A stretch of 64,000 bases of DNA from Bacteroidales bacterium (lineage in GTDB: Bacteria > Bacteroidota > Bacteroidia > Bacteroidales > Bacteroidaceae), in NCBI GenBank assembly GCA_022772475.1, contig JALEZQ010000064.1:1-64000 (forward strand), given 5' to 3'. The position numbers and the translations under genes are program-made. Every line of letters starts with the position of its first letter. Position 1 is the first letter of the stretch. Below, piece by piece: positions 1-7,721 of the stretch. The notes under the pieces were generated by a model, which saw nothing but the letters and a program-made list of their open reading frames with translations, made no database searches and was not told the origin of the DNA.

Positions 1-107
1 CCGCCATGCGCTATTCGCCCTTCGCCGCGCTTTTCCCCTTCTATTTTGTCGGCTCGCCGTGTTCACGCTATTGGGCAAATAATTCACGTTATTGAACATG
101 TGTGCAA
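1..107 (-). repeat. Truncated copy of the ~395-bp TTGCACAC-bounded dispersed element
   Basis: Read on the minus strand, this segment starts with TTGCACAC at 107-100. It then follows the same order of motifs as the copies at 43253-43647 and 58782-59177: two ACGTGAA-like words about 20 bases apart, an AAATAGAAG block, and a GCGGCG-AGGGCGAA block. The window edge cuts it, so only the first quarter is visible. No transposase or recognisable long protein is encoded. Confidence 0.7.
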
Positions 108-179
108 TAGCAAGCGGGGGCCTACACACTGCTACGACAACAACTTTCTATTTCGTACAGGTTGCCTCCGTTGTCTATG

Positions 180-540
180 TTGTGGTCTATTATTTACACG
201 ACAACCTGTACAACACAAACAACAATCTATGTTGTGCGGGGTGTCGTCCACATAATAAACACGACAACCAAAACAACGGGAACAACAAGCTATGTTGTAC
301 AGGTTGTTCTTGTTGTCGTCCACAAAATAAGCACGACAACCAAAACAACGGGAACAACGAGCTATGTTGTACAGGTTGTTCTTGTTGTCGTCCACATAAT
401 AGACACGACAACCAAAACAACGGGAACAACAAGCCATGTTGTACGGGTTGTTCTTGTTGTCGTCCACATAATAAACACGACAACCAAAACAACGGGGACA
501 ACAAGCCATGTTGTGCGGGTTGTGCTGGTTGTCGTGTATT
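180..540. repeat. 72-bp tandem repeat with internal hairpins
   Basis: Units begin at 243, 315, 387 and 459 (GTCGTCCACA), with the next boundary at 531, so the period is exactly 72 bases over four near-identical copies. A degenerate, shorter copy lies at about 180-242. Each unit is an imperfect inverted repeat: an AC-rich arm of about 27 bases (ACGACAACC...) pairs with a GT-rich arm (...GTTGTCGT) around AGCTA. Because 72 is divisible by three and the unit lacks stops, several frames stay open. One would read as a Cys/Asn-rich 24-residue repeat, but nothing else supports coding. It lies downstream of holA. Confidence 0.9.
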
Positions 541-561
541 ATAAACAGGGCACGGCGCGGC

Positions 562-1596
562 TCAGTGGAGGATGAAGTGGAGGAGTTCGCGCAGGAGGTC
601 CTCCTGCGAGGTATTGCCCGTATCGTCAATGCCCTTCGAACGGGCATCGGTGCGGCGGATGGCCGTGATAATCTGCATCAGTTTGCCGGCGCTATAGTTT
701 TTGAGGGCGGGCATGATGCTACGGCGTACCTGCCAGTCGCGCATCTCGAGATGGTCGCAAAGGCCGCGCTCCGATTTATCCGGCGCGCAGGAGGCTATCA
801 TCAGTTGGGCGAAGTGTTTGAAGAGCAGAGGCAGTATTTTCTGCAGGTTATACTCCTTGGGGTTGGCGGCGAAGAGGCGCGCTATCTGCATGGTCTTGGC
901 CACGTTTTTGGCATCGAGGGCGTCGAGGAGTTCGAATATGGTAAACTCGCGGCTCAGGCCCACCTGCCGGCGGACGTGGTCCATGGTGATGTGGCGCTGC
1001 CCCTCCGGCAGGGCGATGAGCAGTTTGTCCAGTTCGCCCGTCATCCTGCTGAGGTTGGCCCCCACGCAGTCTGCCAGCATCGTGGCGGCGTCGGGCGCGA
1101 TGGTGGCCTGTTGGTCGCGCAGATAGGCGGTGATGAAGGCCGGCAGTTGGCTATCGTAGAGTTTTTTGGCCTCGAAGAGCACGCCCTGCTTGTCGATGGC
1201 GGCGGCATACTTCGTTCGGCGGTCGATGCTCTTGCCGGGATGGCAGAAGATGAGCACCGTGGTGGGCGAGGGGTGGCGCAGATAGACCTCGATCTGCTCC
1301 AGGCGCTTCATCTGCTGCGCCTCGCGCACCAGCACCACCACGCGCTGGCCGCCGAAGGGGAAGCCGCGCGCCGCGGTAAGCACCTCGTCGATGGACGTTT
1401 CAGCGCCGAAGTAGGTGTGCAGGTTGAAGTCGCGCTCGGCGGGGTCGAGCGCTTCGTTGACGATGAGGTTAGAGAGGCGGTCGATATAGAACGGCTCTTC
1501 GCCCATGAGGAAGTAGATAGGGGCGAAGGTCTTGGCACGTATTTTCTGTGCCAGCGCCATGTAGGCTTCGGTGGCAGAGGGTTGTCTGGGTGGCAT
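562..1596 (-). CDS. holA: DNA polymerase III subunit delta
   Basis: Clamp-loader subunit that contacts the beta clamp and opens it during loading at the replication fork. The 344-residue product has the delta layout: an N-terminal AAA-like nucleotide-binding fold (YFLMGEEPFYIDRL near residue 30, no functional P-loop), a middle lid region and a C-terminal helical collar domain. The ATG at 1596 shares one base with the TAA of the upstream AMP nucleosidase gene (TAATG), so the two are probably translationally coupled. A longer reading would need a TTG codon at 1602 and is less likely. Downstream is the 72-bp repeat; no clear terminator hairpin with a U-run was seen there. Confidence 0.93.
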   Translation of the reverse strand: MPPRQPSATEAYMALAQKIRAKTFAPIYFLMGEEPFYIDRLSNLIVNEALDPAERDFNLHTYFGAETSIDEVLTAARGFPFGGQRVVVLVREAQQMKRLEQIEVYLRHPSPTTVLIFCHPGKSIDRRTKYAAAIDKQGVLFEAKKLYDSQLPAFITAYLRDQQATIAPDAATMLADCVGANLSRMTGELDKLLIALPEGQRHITMDHVRRQVGLSREFTIFELLDALDAKNVAKTMQIARLFAANPKEYNLQKILPLLFKHFAQLMIASCAPDKSERGLCDHLEMRDWQVRRSIMPALKNYSAGKLMQIITAIRRTDARSKGIDDTGNTSQEDLLRELLHFILH

Positions 1597-2372
1597 TACC
1601 AATCGTATTTCAGGTGGCGTACAGTCTTGTGGGCGCCGATGGTCAGGCGCATGGCATCGATGCCCAGGCGCACATGGTCGGCGGCAAACTGGGCCGTGAC
1701 GCGGTTGTCGCTCTCTTCGGTCTTGATGCCCTCGGGCACCATGGGGTTGTCCGAGACGAGGAGCAGGCCGCCGGTGGGGATATGGTTGTAGAAACCGCAG
1801 GTGAAGAGTGTGGCCGTCTCCATATCTACGGCCATGGCGCGCGTCTTGCGCAGGTAGTCCTTAAACTGCTCGTCGTGCTCCCACACGCGGCGGTTGGTGG
1901 TATAGATGGTGCCCGTCCAATAGTCCTTGCCGCCGTCGCGCAAAGCCGTCGATACGGCGCGCTGCAGCATGAAGGCGGGCAGGGATGGCACTTCGGGCGG
2001 GAAGTAGTCGTTCGACGTACCCTCGCCGCGGATACCCGCCAGAGGCAGAATATAGTCGCCAAGGCGCGTCTTGCCCGAGATGCCGCCACACTTGCCGAGG
2101 AAGAGGCAGGCCTGGGGCTTGATGACGCTGAGCAGGTCCATGATGAGGGCGGCGTTCGGACTGCCCATGCCGAAGTTGATGATGGTGATGCCGCCCGCCG
2201 TGGCCGCCCGCATATTGGCGTCGTAGCCCACGCGGGGCACGCCCATGTGGTCGCAGAAGAGGTCCACGTAGTGGTTGAAATTGGTGAGGAGGACATGCTG
2301 GCTGAAGGCCTCAAGAGGCATCTTGGTGTAGCGCACGAGCCAGTTGCCCACAATATCTTCTTTCTTTACCAT
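1596..2372 (-). CDS. amn: AMP nucleosidase
   Basis: Predicted to hydrolyse AMP to adenine and ribose 5-phosphate in the cytoplasm (purine salvage and AMP control). The 258-residue protein has nucleoside-phosphorylase-fold motifs: FGMGSPNAA, GKCGGI and the VDMETATLF segment that carries the catalytic and ribose-binding acids. The frame is open further upstream, but the family-like start is MVKKEDIVGNW at 2372. A TACTTTTG promoter box 26 bases before it supports this start. It is the short Bacteroidota-type enzyme, not the long E. coli form. The stop overlaps the holA start. Confidence 0.92.
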   Translation of the reverse strand: MVKKEDIVGNWLVRYTKMPLEAFSQHVLLTNFNHYVDLFCDHMGVPRVGYDANMRAATAGGITIINFGMGSPNAALIMDLLSVIKPQACLFLGKCGGISGKTRLGDYILPLAGIRGEGTSNDYFPPEVPSLPAFMLQRAVSTALRDGGKDYWTGTIYTTNRRVWEHDEQFKDYLRKTRAMAVDMETATLFTCGFYNHIPTGGLLLVSDNPMVPEGIKTEESDNRVTAQFAADHVRLGIDAMRLTIGAHKTVRHLKYDW

Positions 2373-2397
2373 GGTCAGTACAGTTGTTGGTGTGGTG

Positions 2398-2405
2398 CAA
2401 AAGTA
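2398..2405 (-). promoter_or_regulatory. -7 box TACTTTTG for amn-holA
   Basis: Minus-strand TACTTTTG matches the Bacteroidota sigma-ABfr -7 consensus TAnnTTTG and sits 26 bases before the amn ATG. No good TTG -33 box is visible at 19 bases. Confidence 0.55.
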
Positions 2406-2483
2406 GGAAAATGATTTCACTCCGCTCTGCCCTTTGCGTTTTTTAGTGATGCTATTTCCCAAAGTCCCTTTTCTACACATCAG

Positions 2484-2538
2484 AAAAGCCTGCCTCCGGG
2501 CGGCGCTGCACGGCTTGCAGCACTTCCCGGAGGCAGGC
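2484..2538 (-). terminator. Intrinsic terminator of the heparinase-like gene
   Basis: A perfect 13-bp stem (2488-2500 with 2526-2538, GCCTGCCTCCGGG arm) is followed on the minus strand by TTTT. It lies 32 bases beyond the stop of the gene ending at 2570. Confidence 0.85.
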
Positions 2539-2569
2539 GTGGTGGATGAGGTTTATGTGGACAGCGCGG

Positions 2570-4408
2570 TCAGCGCTTCTTGCTGCTCATGCGCACCTTT
2601 ATCTTGCCGTCGGTGCCCTTGAAGGGGCAGGTGGCCTCAATGATGGTGTAGCCCTCGATGGGCTTCTCTCCGCTGAAGGAGGTCTTGGCCGGTGTGGTCT
2701 TGATGTCCACGCCGGCGGGAGCGCTGATCTGCATGTAGAAGTGCTTGCCGTTGCGCGTCAAGTGGATGTTGCGGCCGCTGACCTGCACCTGCGCCTTGGT
2801 GACCACCTGCCACGTCACGGTGGACCGGGCGTCAAGCAGCGTCACGTCGTCTTCGACCTCCATGGTGCAGTCGTCAATGAGGGTAAACTTGCGGAAGGCA
2901 CGCTTGGCTTTCTCGCTATAGACCTGGGACAAGTCTATCTTGGCATAGGGTTGCTTGGCGTCGGGCCGCTCCTCGCAGAGGAAGGCGTGGCCGTTGGCAT
3001 TTTGCAGACCGCGGTCGATGTGGATGACGTTGTGCGAGAAGTTGTTGTTGCGGAAATACGTCCAGCGCTTGCCGCCCACCTTGCCGTCCCAGAAGCCGGG
3101 CACGTCGTAGTCCTCGGCACCGAGGTCTTCGGTCCAGAGCACGCCGTCTGTCTCGACGATGAACGTGCCGCAGTCCATCTGCTGGTGGGCCTGGTTGGGT
3201 TTGCCGCCCTTGGCTTCCAGATAGATGGAGCCCTTCTTGCTGCGACGCCCGTTGAAGATGACGATGTCGTTGATGTCGTTGTGGTAGGTCTCCATGGCGG
3301 GGATGACATCCTTCGCGGTGGCCGCAGCATCGTCATACCAGGGCAGGGTGAGGAAGAACACCTGATCGAAGAGGCGCCCTTCGCGCAACGAGCGGGCCAC
3401 CTCCAGACGGTTCCATGCCGACACCTCCGGCTGTTGGAACAGTTTGCCGTACAGGAACATGGCCGGTCCGCCGAACGACTCGTGGCCGATGCCGGCGTCG
3501 CCGAAATAGAAGGGGTGTCCCGACGGCGTGAGCGTGCGTATCTGATAGAGCGCGGTGCGTGAGATACCCGGCAACTGCGCTATGTTGCCGCGGTCGCCAC
3601 CATTGTCGATGACGGCCTTGAGGTACATGGCCAGGTAGCGGTTGGTGTAGCCCCAATAGGCAGGACCTTCGTAGCATACGCCGTCGGGGGCGAAGAGTTT
3701 CAGACAGTTGGGGATGTACTTGGCGGCGTTGTCGAGGATGGTCTCGGTTTCCTGCGGATAGTCCTCGGCCAGGGCCAGGGCGCCGAGCACCATGCCCGTG
3801 TTGCACACCACGTTCCAGTTTGTATTGCGCTTGGCCCAACTGCCGGAGCCGCCCTTCTCATACTCGCGCAGCACGCGGTAGAGGGCGTTCTTGTAGATGC
3901 TGGCCTTGACCAGCTGCTTGGTGTCGTAGGGCAGGTCGGCATGGAGCCAGTCGTAGGCGATGGCCACGGCGGCCGTCATCTCGGCGGTGTCGAGGTAGTG
4001 CGAAGGATGCCAGTCGGGAAAACTGCACACCCACACCAGGGTGGCGTTAGCGGCATCGAGGTATTTGCGGTCGCCATAGATGCGATAGGCCAGCGACAGC
4101 GTGCCGAGACGATAGACATAGGCGCGCGAGGTCCACAGCAGGGCGCCATACTTGTCCAGTTTGTTGGGCAACTGGGGCGCCGTCACGAGCGAATCGGCCT
4201 CGTGCTTCAGATACTCGGCCAAGCGGGCCGCCAGCGTGTCGGTCTGAATAAGGTTTTTTACCTTTGCGGTCTCTGCGCCGGTAAACAGCAGGCGCGGGTG
4301 CTGGGGCAGCCAGCGCTGCTGAGCCAACAGACTGAGGCTGCACAGCAGGAAGACCAACAGCAGAGTCGTTCGGGCCTTGCGGGAAAAAGAAGAAAAGATG
4401 CAGTACAT
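2570..4408 (-). CDS. Heparinase II/III family polysaccharide lyase, exported
   Basis: Likely beta-eliminative lyase of uronic-acid polysaccharides, acting in the periplasm or outside the cell. The 612-residue protein starts with basic residues and a hydrophobic signal segment (about residues 12-30, ending SLLAQQ). An alpha/alpha-toroid region follows (about 60-330: WVCSF, AIAYDWLH, NTNWNVVCNTGM, GDAGIGHESFGG), then a heparinase II/III-like beta-sandwich (about 360-600: GGKPNQAHQQMDCGTFIVE, SHNVIHIDRG). No SusC/SusD pair is adjacent, so it is not in a typical polysaccharide utilisation locus. The substrate cannot be read from sequence; alginate and oligouronide lyases share this fold. Confidence 0.8.
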   Translation of the reverse strand: MYCIFSSFSRKARTTLLLVFLLCSLSLLAQQRWLPQHPRLLFTGAETAKVKNLIQTDTLAARLAEYLKHEADSLVTAPQLPNKLDKYGALLWTSRAYVYRLGTLSLAYRIYGDRKYLDAANATLVWVCSFPDWHPSHYLDTAEMTAAVAIAYDWLHADLPYDTKQLVKASIYKNALYRVLREYEKGGSGSWAKRNTNWNVVCNTGMVLGALALAEDYPQETETILDNAAKYIPNCLKLFAPDGVCYEGPAYWGYTNRYLAMYLKAVIDNGGDRGNIAQLPGISRTALYQIRTLTPSGHPFYFGDAGIGHESFGGPAMFLYGKLFQQPEVSAWNRLEVARSLREGRLFDQVFFLTLPWYDDAAATAKDVIPAMETYHNDINDIVIFNGRRSKKGSIYLEAKGGKPNQAHQQMDCGTFIVETDGVLWTEDLGAEDYDVPGFWDGKVGGKRWTYFRNNNFSHNVIHIDRGLQNANGHAFLCEERPDAKQPYAKIDLSQVYSEKAKRAFRKFTLIDDCTMEVEDDVTLLDARSTVTWQVVTKAQVQVSGRNIHLTRNGKHFYMQISAPAGVDIKTTPAKTSFSGEKPIEGYTIIEATCPFKGTDGKIKVRMSSKKR

Positions 4409-4466
4409 GTCTAATTACTTACGTTTGTGTTGTTTGTGTTGTTAAGGAAAGTTTGGCTTGGGCCAA

Positions 4467-4474
4467 CAAAGATA
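4467..4474 (-). promoter_or_regulatory. -7 box TATCTTTG for the heparinase-like gene
   Basis: Minus-strand TATCTTTG lies about 58 bases before the ATG at 4408, giving an expected 5' leader of about 50 bases. No clear -33 TTG at 19 bases. Confidence 0.5.
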
Positions 4475-4594
4475 AACATTCTTCACAAAAAAGGCCGGGC
4501 AGAGGAACTTCTTTCCAAGAAAAAAGTGTGTGGCGTCAACAAATCGGCCGTGTTAAAACTGCGGAAGGATTTGGTCTGGCCTGCCGCCGGATTG

Positions 4595-4602
4595 TACCTT
4601 TG
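4595..4602 (+). promoter_or_regulatory. -7 box TACCTTTG, leaderless start of the HsdR_N-like gene
   Basis: TACCTTTG ends four bases before the ATG at 4607, so transcription should begin at or next to the start codon. A TTTGG lies about 21 bases upstream. The box also decides the start: longer upstream reading of the frame would lie in promoter DNA. Confidence 0.6.
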
Positions 4603-4606
4603 CAGC

Positions 4607-5062
4607 ATGGACACGCTCAACCTCCCCGCCTACCCTGCCCGCGTGGCCCTTCAGGGCTCGCGCCGCGTCATCTTCGACGTGCTGCGCGGACGCTTCGTGG
4701 CGCTCACGCCCGAAGAGTGGGTGCGCCAGCATTTCGTCCACTACCTTATCGACCATCTGGGCTACCCAGCGGCGCTCATGGGCAACGAGGTGACGATACG
4801 ACTGGGCGGCTGCGAACGGCGGCCCGACACCGTGGTGTATCACCGCCAGGGCGGACGCCCGCGCATCATCATAGAATACAAGGCGCCGACAGTGGCCATC
4901 ACGCCAAAGGTCTTTGCGCAGATTTCGGCGTACAACAGCGTGCTCCGCGCCGACTACCTCTTCATCTCGAACGGCCTGCAACACTACTGCTGCCACATAG
5001 ACTACGCCGAGCAGACCAGTAGGATGCTACCCAAAATCCCGGCCTATGCCGAACTGGGATAG
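4607..5062 (+). CDS. Small HsdR N-terminal-domain-like (PD-(D/E)XK) protein
   Basis: A 151-residue protein resembling the N-terminal nuclease domain of type I restriction R subunits, here standing alone. Visible signatures are VRQHFVHYLID near residue 40 and the putative active site PDTVVYH followed about 12 residues later by IIEYKAPT (PD...E-x-K). There is no helicase domain and no HsdM or HsdS neighbour, so it is not a restriction system. Similar solo proteins occur in Bacteroidales near holA. It is divergently oriented from the lyase gene and convergent with the ATPase gene that ends 7 bases after its stop. Function unknown. Confidence 0.72.
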   Translation: MDTLNLPAYPARVALQGSRRVIFDVLRGRFVALTPEEWVRQHFVHYLIDHLGYPAALMGNEVTIRLGGCERRPDTVVYHRQGGRPRIIIEYKAPTVAITPKVFAQISAYNSVLRADYLFISNGLQHYCCHIDYAEQTSRMLPKIPAYAELG

Positions 5063-5068
5063 GCGCCG

Positions 5069-6358
5069 TTACCGCAAGGCGACACACGCCGCATAGAGCG
5101 GCACATTGGTCATCCAGTCTTGCTCGCGATAGTCGGACATGGACAGCCGCACCGCATGAAGCGACGGGTATCGGGCCACAAAGGCCGAAAGGCTCTTGGC
5201 CTTCAGGTTTTCTTCGGCCTTGACCTCGATGGGAATGATACGGTTGTCCTTCTGTATGAGGAAGTCTATCTCACCGCGCGAATTGTCGGCTGACCAATAG
5301 TAAATGAAATCGGCCTCACGCATAAGCTGCTGGCAGACGTACTGCTCTGTCATCGCCCCACGATACGTGGAGAAGATGTCGTTGCCAAGGAGTATGGCGT
5401 CAGAGGGGATCTTGTTCATGGCGCACATGAGGCCCACGTCCAACATAAACAGCTTGAAGGAGCCAAAGTCCTCGAAGGCGCTCAGCGGCATCTCTCCGCT
5501 TTTTGTACGGTTCACCTTATATACCAGCCCTGCGTCCTGAAGCCATTCCACAGCCACCTCAAACTCCCGCGCCCTTGCTCCCTGACGCAGCACGCCGTAG
5601 ATATACTTGCGGTTCTCCTTGCTCAACTGACTGGTGATGCTATGCCACACCATCTTGATGCGCGGCACCTCACTGGCCGGGGCATGTTTTGAGAAGTCGT
5701 TCTCGTAGGTCATGAGGATGTTCGCCTGGATTCGTCGCACCTCCTCATAACCCAAGCCATCACAATAGGCCTTGACGGCCTCTGGCATACCGCCGACATA
5801 GTAGTAGGTGCGCAGCAACTGTATGAGTCTGTCTTTCACATAAACCATCGCCCCCCAACCGGCATCGGTGATGAGTTTGGCCAGACGCCCCTGCCCTGCC
5901 GCGTGGAGAAACTCCATGAAGGTCATGGGCTGCAGACTGAGGAAATCGACCTTGCCCACGGGGAAGGAATCGCCCCCGTGCATGGAGAGACCCAACAGCG
6001 AGCCTGCCGCTATGACCGGCTGCGTGGGGGCTTTCTCGCAGAAATACTTCAGAGAAGTGATGCCACGCGGAGCGGCCTGTATCTCGTCGAAGAGCAGAAG
6101 GGTATGCCGGTCTATCTCCGTATGAAAGCGCAGGCTGAGGGCTTCGAGGATTCGGGGGATGTCAAAGTCCTGCTCAAACACATGCCTGAGCACTTCCTCT
6201 TCCTCAAAGTTAACATACACCCATTTCTCGTAGGCCTGACGGGCAAACGCCATCATGAGCCAGGTCTTGCCCACCTGTCTCGCACCGCGTATAATGAGCG
6301 GTTTGCGGTTGGGCCGTTCCTTCCAAGCATACAACTGTTGCATCACGTCTCTTTCCAT
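5069..6358 (-). CDS. AAA ATPase with DUF4143 domain
   Basis: A 429-residue protein of the common Bacteroidota AAA_14-plus-DUF4143 family. The P-loop GARQVGKT is at residues 25-32 and Walker B LLLFDEIQ near 88-95. The C-terminal part (about 230-425) is DUF4143 and contains a degenerate nuclease-like fold (GEIDFLIQKDNRIIPIEVKAE). No cellular role is established for the family; copies are often numerous and look like accessory or selfish genes. It is a single gene with its own -7 box. The convergent neighbour ends 7 bases away. Confidence 0.85.
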   Translation of the reverse strand: MERDVMQQLYAWKERPNRKPLIIRGARQVGKTWLMMAFARQAYEKWVYVNFEEEEVLRHVFEQDFDIPRILEALSLRFHTEIDRHTLLLFDEIQAAPRGITSLKYFCEKAPTQPVIAAGSLLGLSMHGGDSFPVGKVDFLSLQPMTFMEFLHAAGQGRLAKLITDAGWGAMVYVKDRLIQLLRTYYYVGGMPEAVKAYCDGLGYEEVRRIQANILMTYENDFSKHAPASEVPRIKMVWHSITSQLSKENRKYIYGVLRQGARAREFEVAVEWLQDAGLVYKVNRTKSGEMPLSAFEDFGSFKLFMLDVGLMCAMNKIPSDAILLGNDIFSTYRGAMTEQYVCQQLMREADFIYYWSADNSRGEIDFLIQKDNRIIPIEVKAEENLKAKSLSAFVARYPSLHAVRLSMSDYREQDWMTNVPLYAACVALR

Positions 6359-6385
6359 ACATCACAAACTATTGATTCTCGGAAA

Positions 6386-6393
6386 CAAAGGTA
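6386..6393 (-). promoter_or_regulatory. -7 box TACCTTTG for the DUF4143 ATPase
   Basis: Minus-strand TACCTTTG, 28 bases before the ATG at 6358. No obvious -33 TTG. Confidence 0.5.
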
Positions 6394-6420
6394 CGCATTT
6401 ACCTCCACACTGCCCTTGCT

Positions 6421-6508
6421 TTCGTCCTTAAAAATGTAATCCGCCACACTTTTTCGTCCTTAAAAATGTAATCCGCCACACTTTTTCGTCCTTAAAAGTG
6501 TGGCGGAT
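6421..6508. terminator. 32-bp direct repeats ending in a 15-bp hairpin
   Basis: TTCGTCCTTAAAA begins at 6421, 6453 and 6485, a period of exactly 32. The third copy continues with GTGTGGCGGAT, the complement of the second copy's ATCCGCCACAC. This forms a perfect 15-bp stem (6471-6485 with 6494-6508) with an 8-base loop. It lies between the divergent promoter of the ATPase and the 3' end of the EamA gene and could terminate the latter. Three short units without diverse spacers do not make a CRISPR. Confidence 0.7.
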
Positions 6509-6546
6509 GCTTTTGGGGAGGGAGGAGTTGGGGGGGGGGCGGATGG

Positions 6547-7497
6547 TCAGTGGCGGCCGCGATTGATGACGTAGATGCCGATGACGGCCAGCAGGGTGGC
6601 CACGATGTAGTTGGGGCGGAAGGGTTCGGACAGGCAGAGGCAGGAGGTTAGGGCGCCGACCACAGGGATGAGGGCATTGTAGATGGCCACCTTGCCCACA
6701 GGATTGCAGGTGAGGAGTTTGTTGTAGAGCGTAAAGCCCAACGTGGAAATACCGACGAGCAGCAGCAGGATAACCATGCCCCACCATGTGCAGCGCGGCA
6801 GCGTACCGCCCATGAAGAGCGAGGGGATGACCAGCAGGATGCCGCCAAAAGCCAGACTGTAGCCCGTGCCGACAAAGACATCGACACGGCGGCCCAGACC
6901 ACGCGTCATGAGCGAAGCGAAGGCGGAGCACAGGGCATTGAGGACAATCATGCCGTCGCCAAGCCAGGTGAAACTGCCGCCGTCACCACCACTGCCCACA
7001 TTGAGCACCAGTACGCCGAGGAAGCCCGCCACGCAACCCACTACCTTGCGCAGCGTCATGCGGTCGCTCTTGAAGAAGACACAGGCCAGGATGACCACAA
7101 GGAAGACGCTGACCGAATTGAGGATAGCGGCCCGCGCGCCTTCGCTGTGCGACAGGCCGAAATAGAAGCAGGCGTAGTGGAACGTGGTGTTGAGCAGGGA
7201 GAAGAGCAGCAGGAAGCCGACATCGCTGCGCCGCGACAGGGCGAAACGACGGTGCGTGGCGCGCGCCACGGCCAGGATGATGAGGCCCGAGAGGGTAAAG
7301 CGGATGCCGGCAAAGAGCATCTTGCTGCCGGTCATATCGGGCGTGATGGCCAGTTCGGCGAAGCCCAGTTTTATCAGAGGATAGGCCCAGCCCCACACCA
7401 CAGCGGCGGTGAGGGCGAAGATGGCTACCCACAGGGGGCGCTGGAAGATGTTGGGAGAAGAGGGCGACAGTTTATGTGCAGGTCTTGTTTCGGACAT
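6547..7497 (-). CDS. EamA/DMT-superfamily transporter
   Basis: A 316-residue inner-membrane protein with about ten hydrophobic segments in two EamA repeats (about residues 15-150 and 165-310; the pattern WGWAYPLIKLGF near the start and FASLMTRGLG near the second repeat is typical). It probably exports a small metabolite, for example an amino acid or nucleoside; the substrate cannot be inferred. The start MSETRPAHK at 7497 is chosen because upstream residues of the open frame are basic, proline-rich and unlike the family. It is downstream of its own TAATTTTG box and monocistronic. A run of ten G bases lies at 6530-6539, just past the stop. Confidence 0.85.
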   Translation of the reverse strand: MSETRPAHKLSPSSPNIFQRPLWVAIFALTAAVVWGWAYPLIKLGFAELAITPDMTGSKMLFAGIRFTLSGLIILAVARATHRRFALSRRSDVGFLLLFSLLNTTFHYACFYFGLSHSEGARAAILNSVSVFLVVILACVFFKSDRMTLRKVVGCVAGFLGVLVLNVGSGGDGGSFTWLGDGMIVLNALCSAFASLMTRGLGRRVDVFVGTGYSLAFGGILLVIPSLFMGGTLPRCTWWGMVILLLLVGISTLGFTLYNKLLTCNPVGKVAIYNALIPVVGALTSCLCLSEPFRPNYIVATLLAVIGIYVINRGRH

Positions 7498-7593
7498 AGT
7501 GGAGTGGTAATTCGGCAGGGGCGTAAAGGAGAGCGGCAGGCTTTTGCGAAAGCGGCATGGGGCACCGGCCGGTGGCTCCTTCGTATCGGGGTA

Positions 7594-7601
7594 CAAAATT
7601 A
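7594..7601 (-). promoter_or_regulatory. -7 box TAATTTTG for the EamA gene
   Basis: Minus-strand TAATTTTG directly after the U-run of the upstream terminator. The expected leader is about 90 bases. Confidence 0.45.
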
Positions 7602-7658
7602 CAAAAAAACCACCGCATGGACCGCTTCACAGGGGAGAGGAGCGGTTCATTGCGGTGG
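7602..7658 (-). terminator. Terminator of the sigma-factor operon
   Basis: CCACCGCA (7610-7617) pairs with TGCGGTGG (7651-7658), with an inner ACCGCT/AGCGGT stem. On the minus strand it is followed by seven T residues. It ends the operon whose last gene stops at 7722. Confidence 0.85.
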
Positions 7659-7721
7659 AAGGATTTCCCCCGAATGACGTGGGAGGATGGTTATATTATG
7701 ACAACTATACGATGCCGACGA

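Noticed and set aside
92..544. 150-codon ORF across the 72-bp repeats encoding a Cys/Asn-rich 24-residue repeat
   Set aside because: The unit is a multiple of three and has no stops in several frames, so frames on both strands are open by construction. There is no signal peptide, promoter or ribosome-binding site that favours one, and the unit is a DNA hairpin.
508..1791. 427-codon plus-strand ORF opposite holA and amn
   Set aside because: It is the antisense shadow of two well-supported minus-strand genes; GC-rich codon bias keeps the opposite strand open. The same applies to the long plus-strand frames opposite dnaX, the autokinase, GH20 and dihydroorotase genes.
4607..6358. Restriction-modification or defence island from the HsdR_N-like gene and the DUF4143 ATPase
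   Set aside because: No methylase, specificity or helicase subunit is present; the genes are convergent, with separate promoters, and both families are common singletons in this phylum.
6421..6508. Three 32-bp repeats that could suggest a CRISPR
   Set aside because: The units are directly adjacent with no spacers, and the third forms a hairpin with the second. No cas genes.
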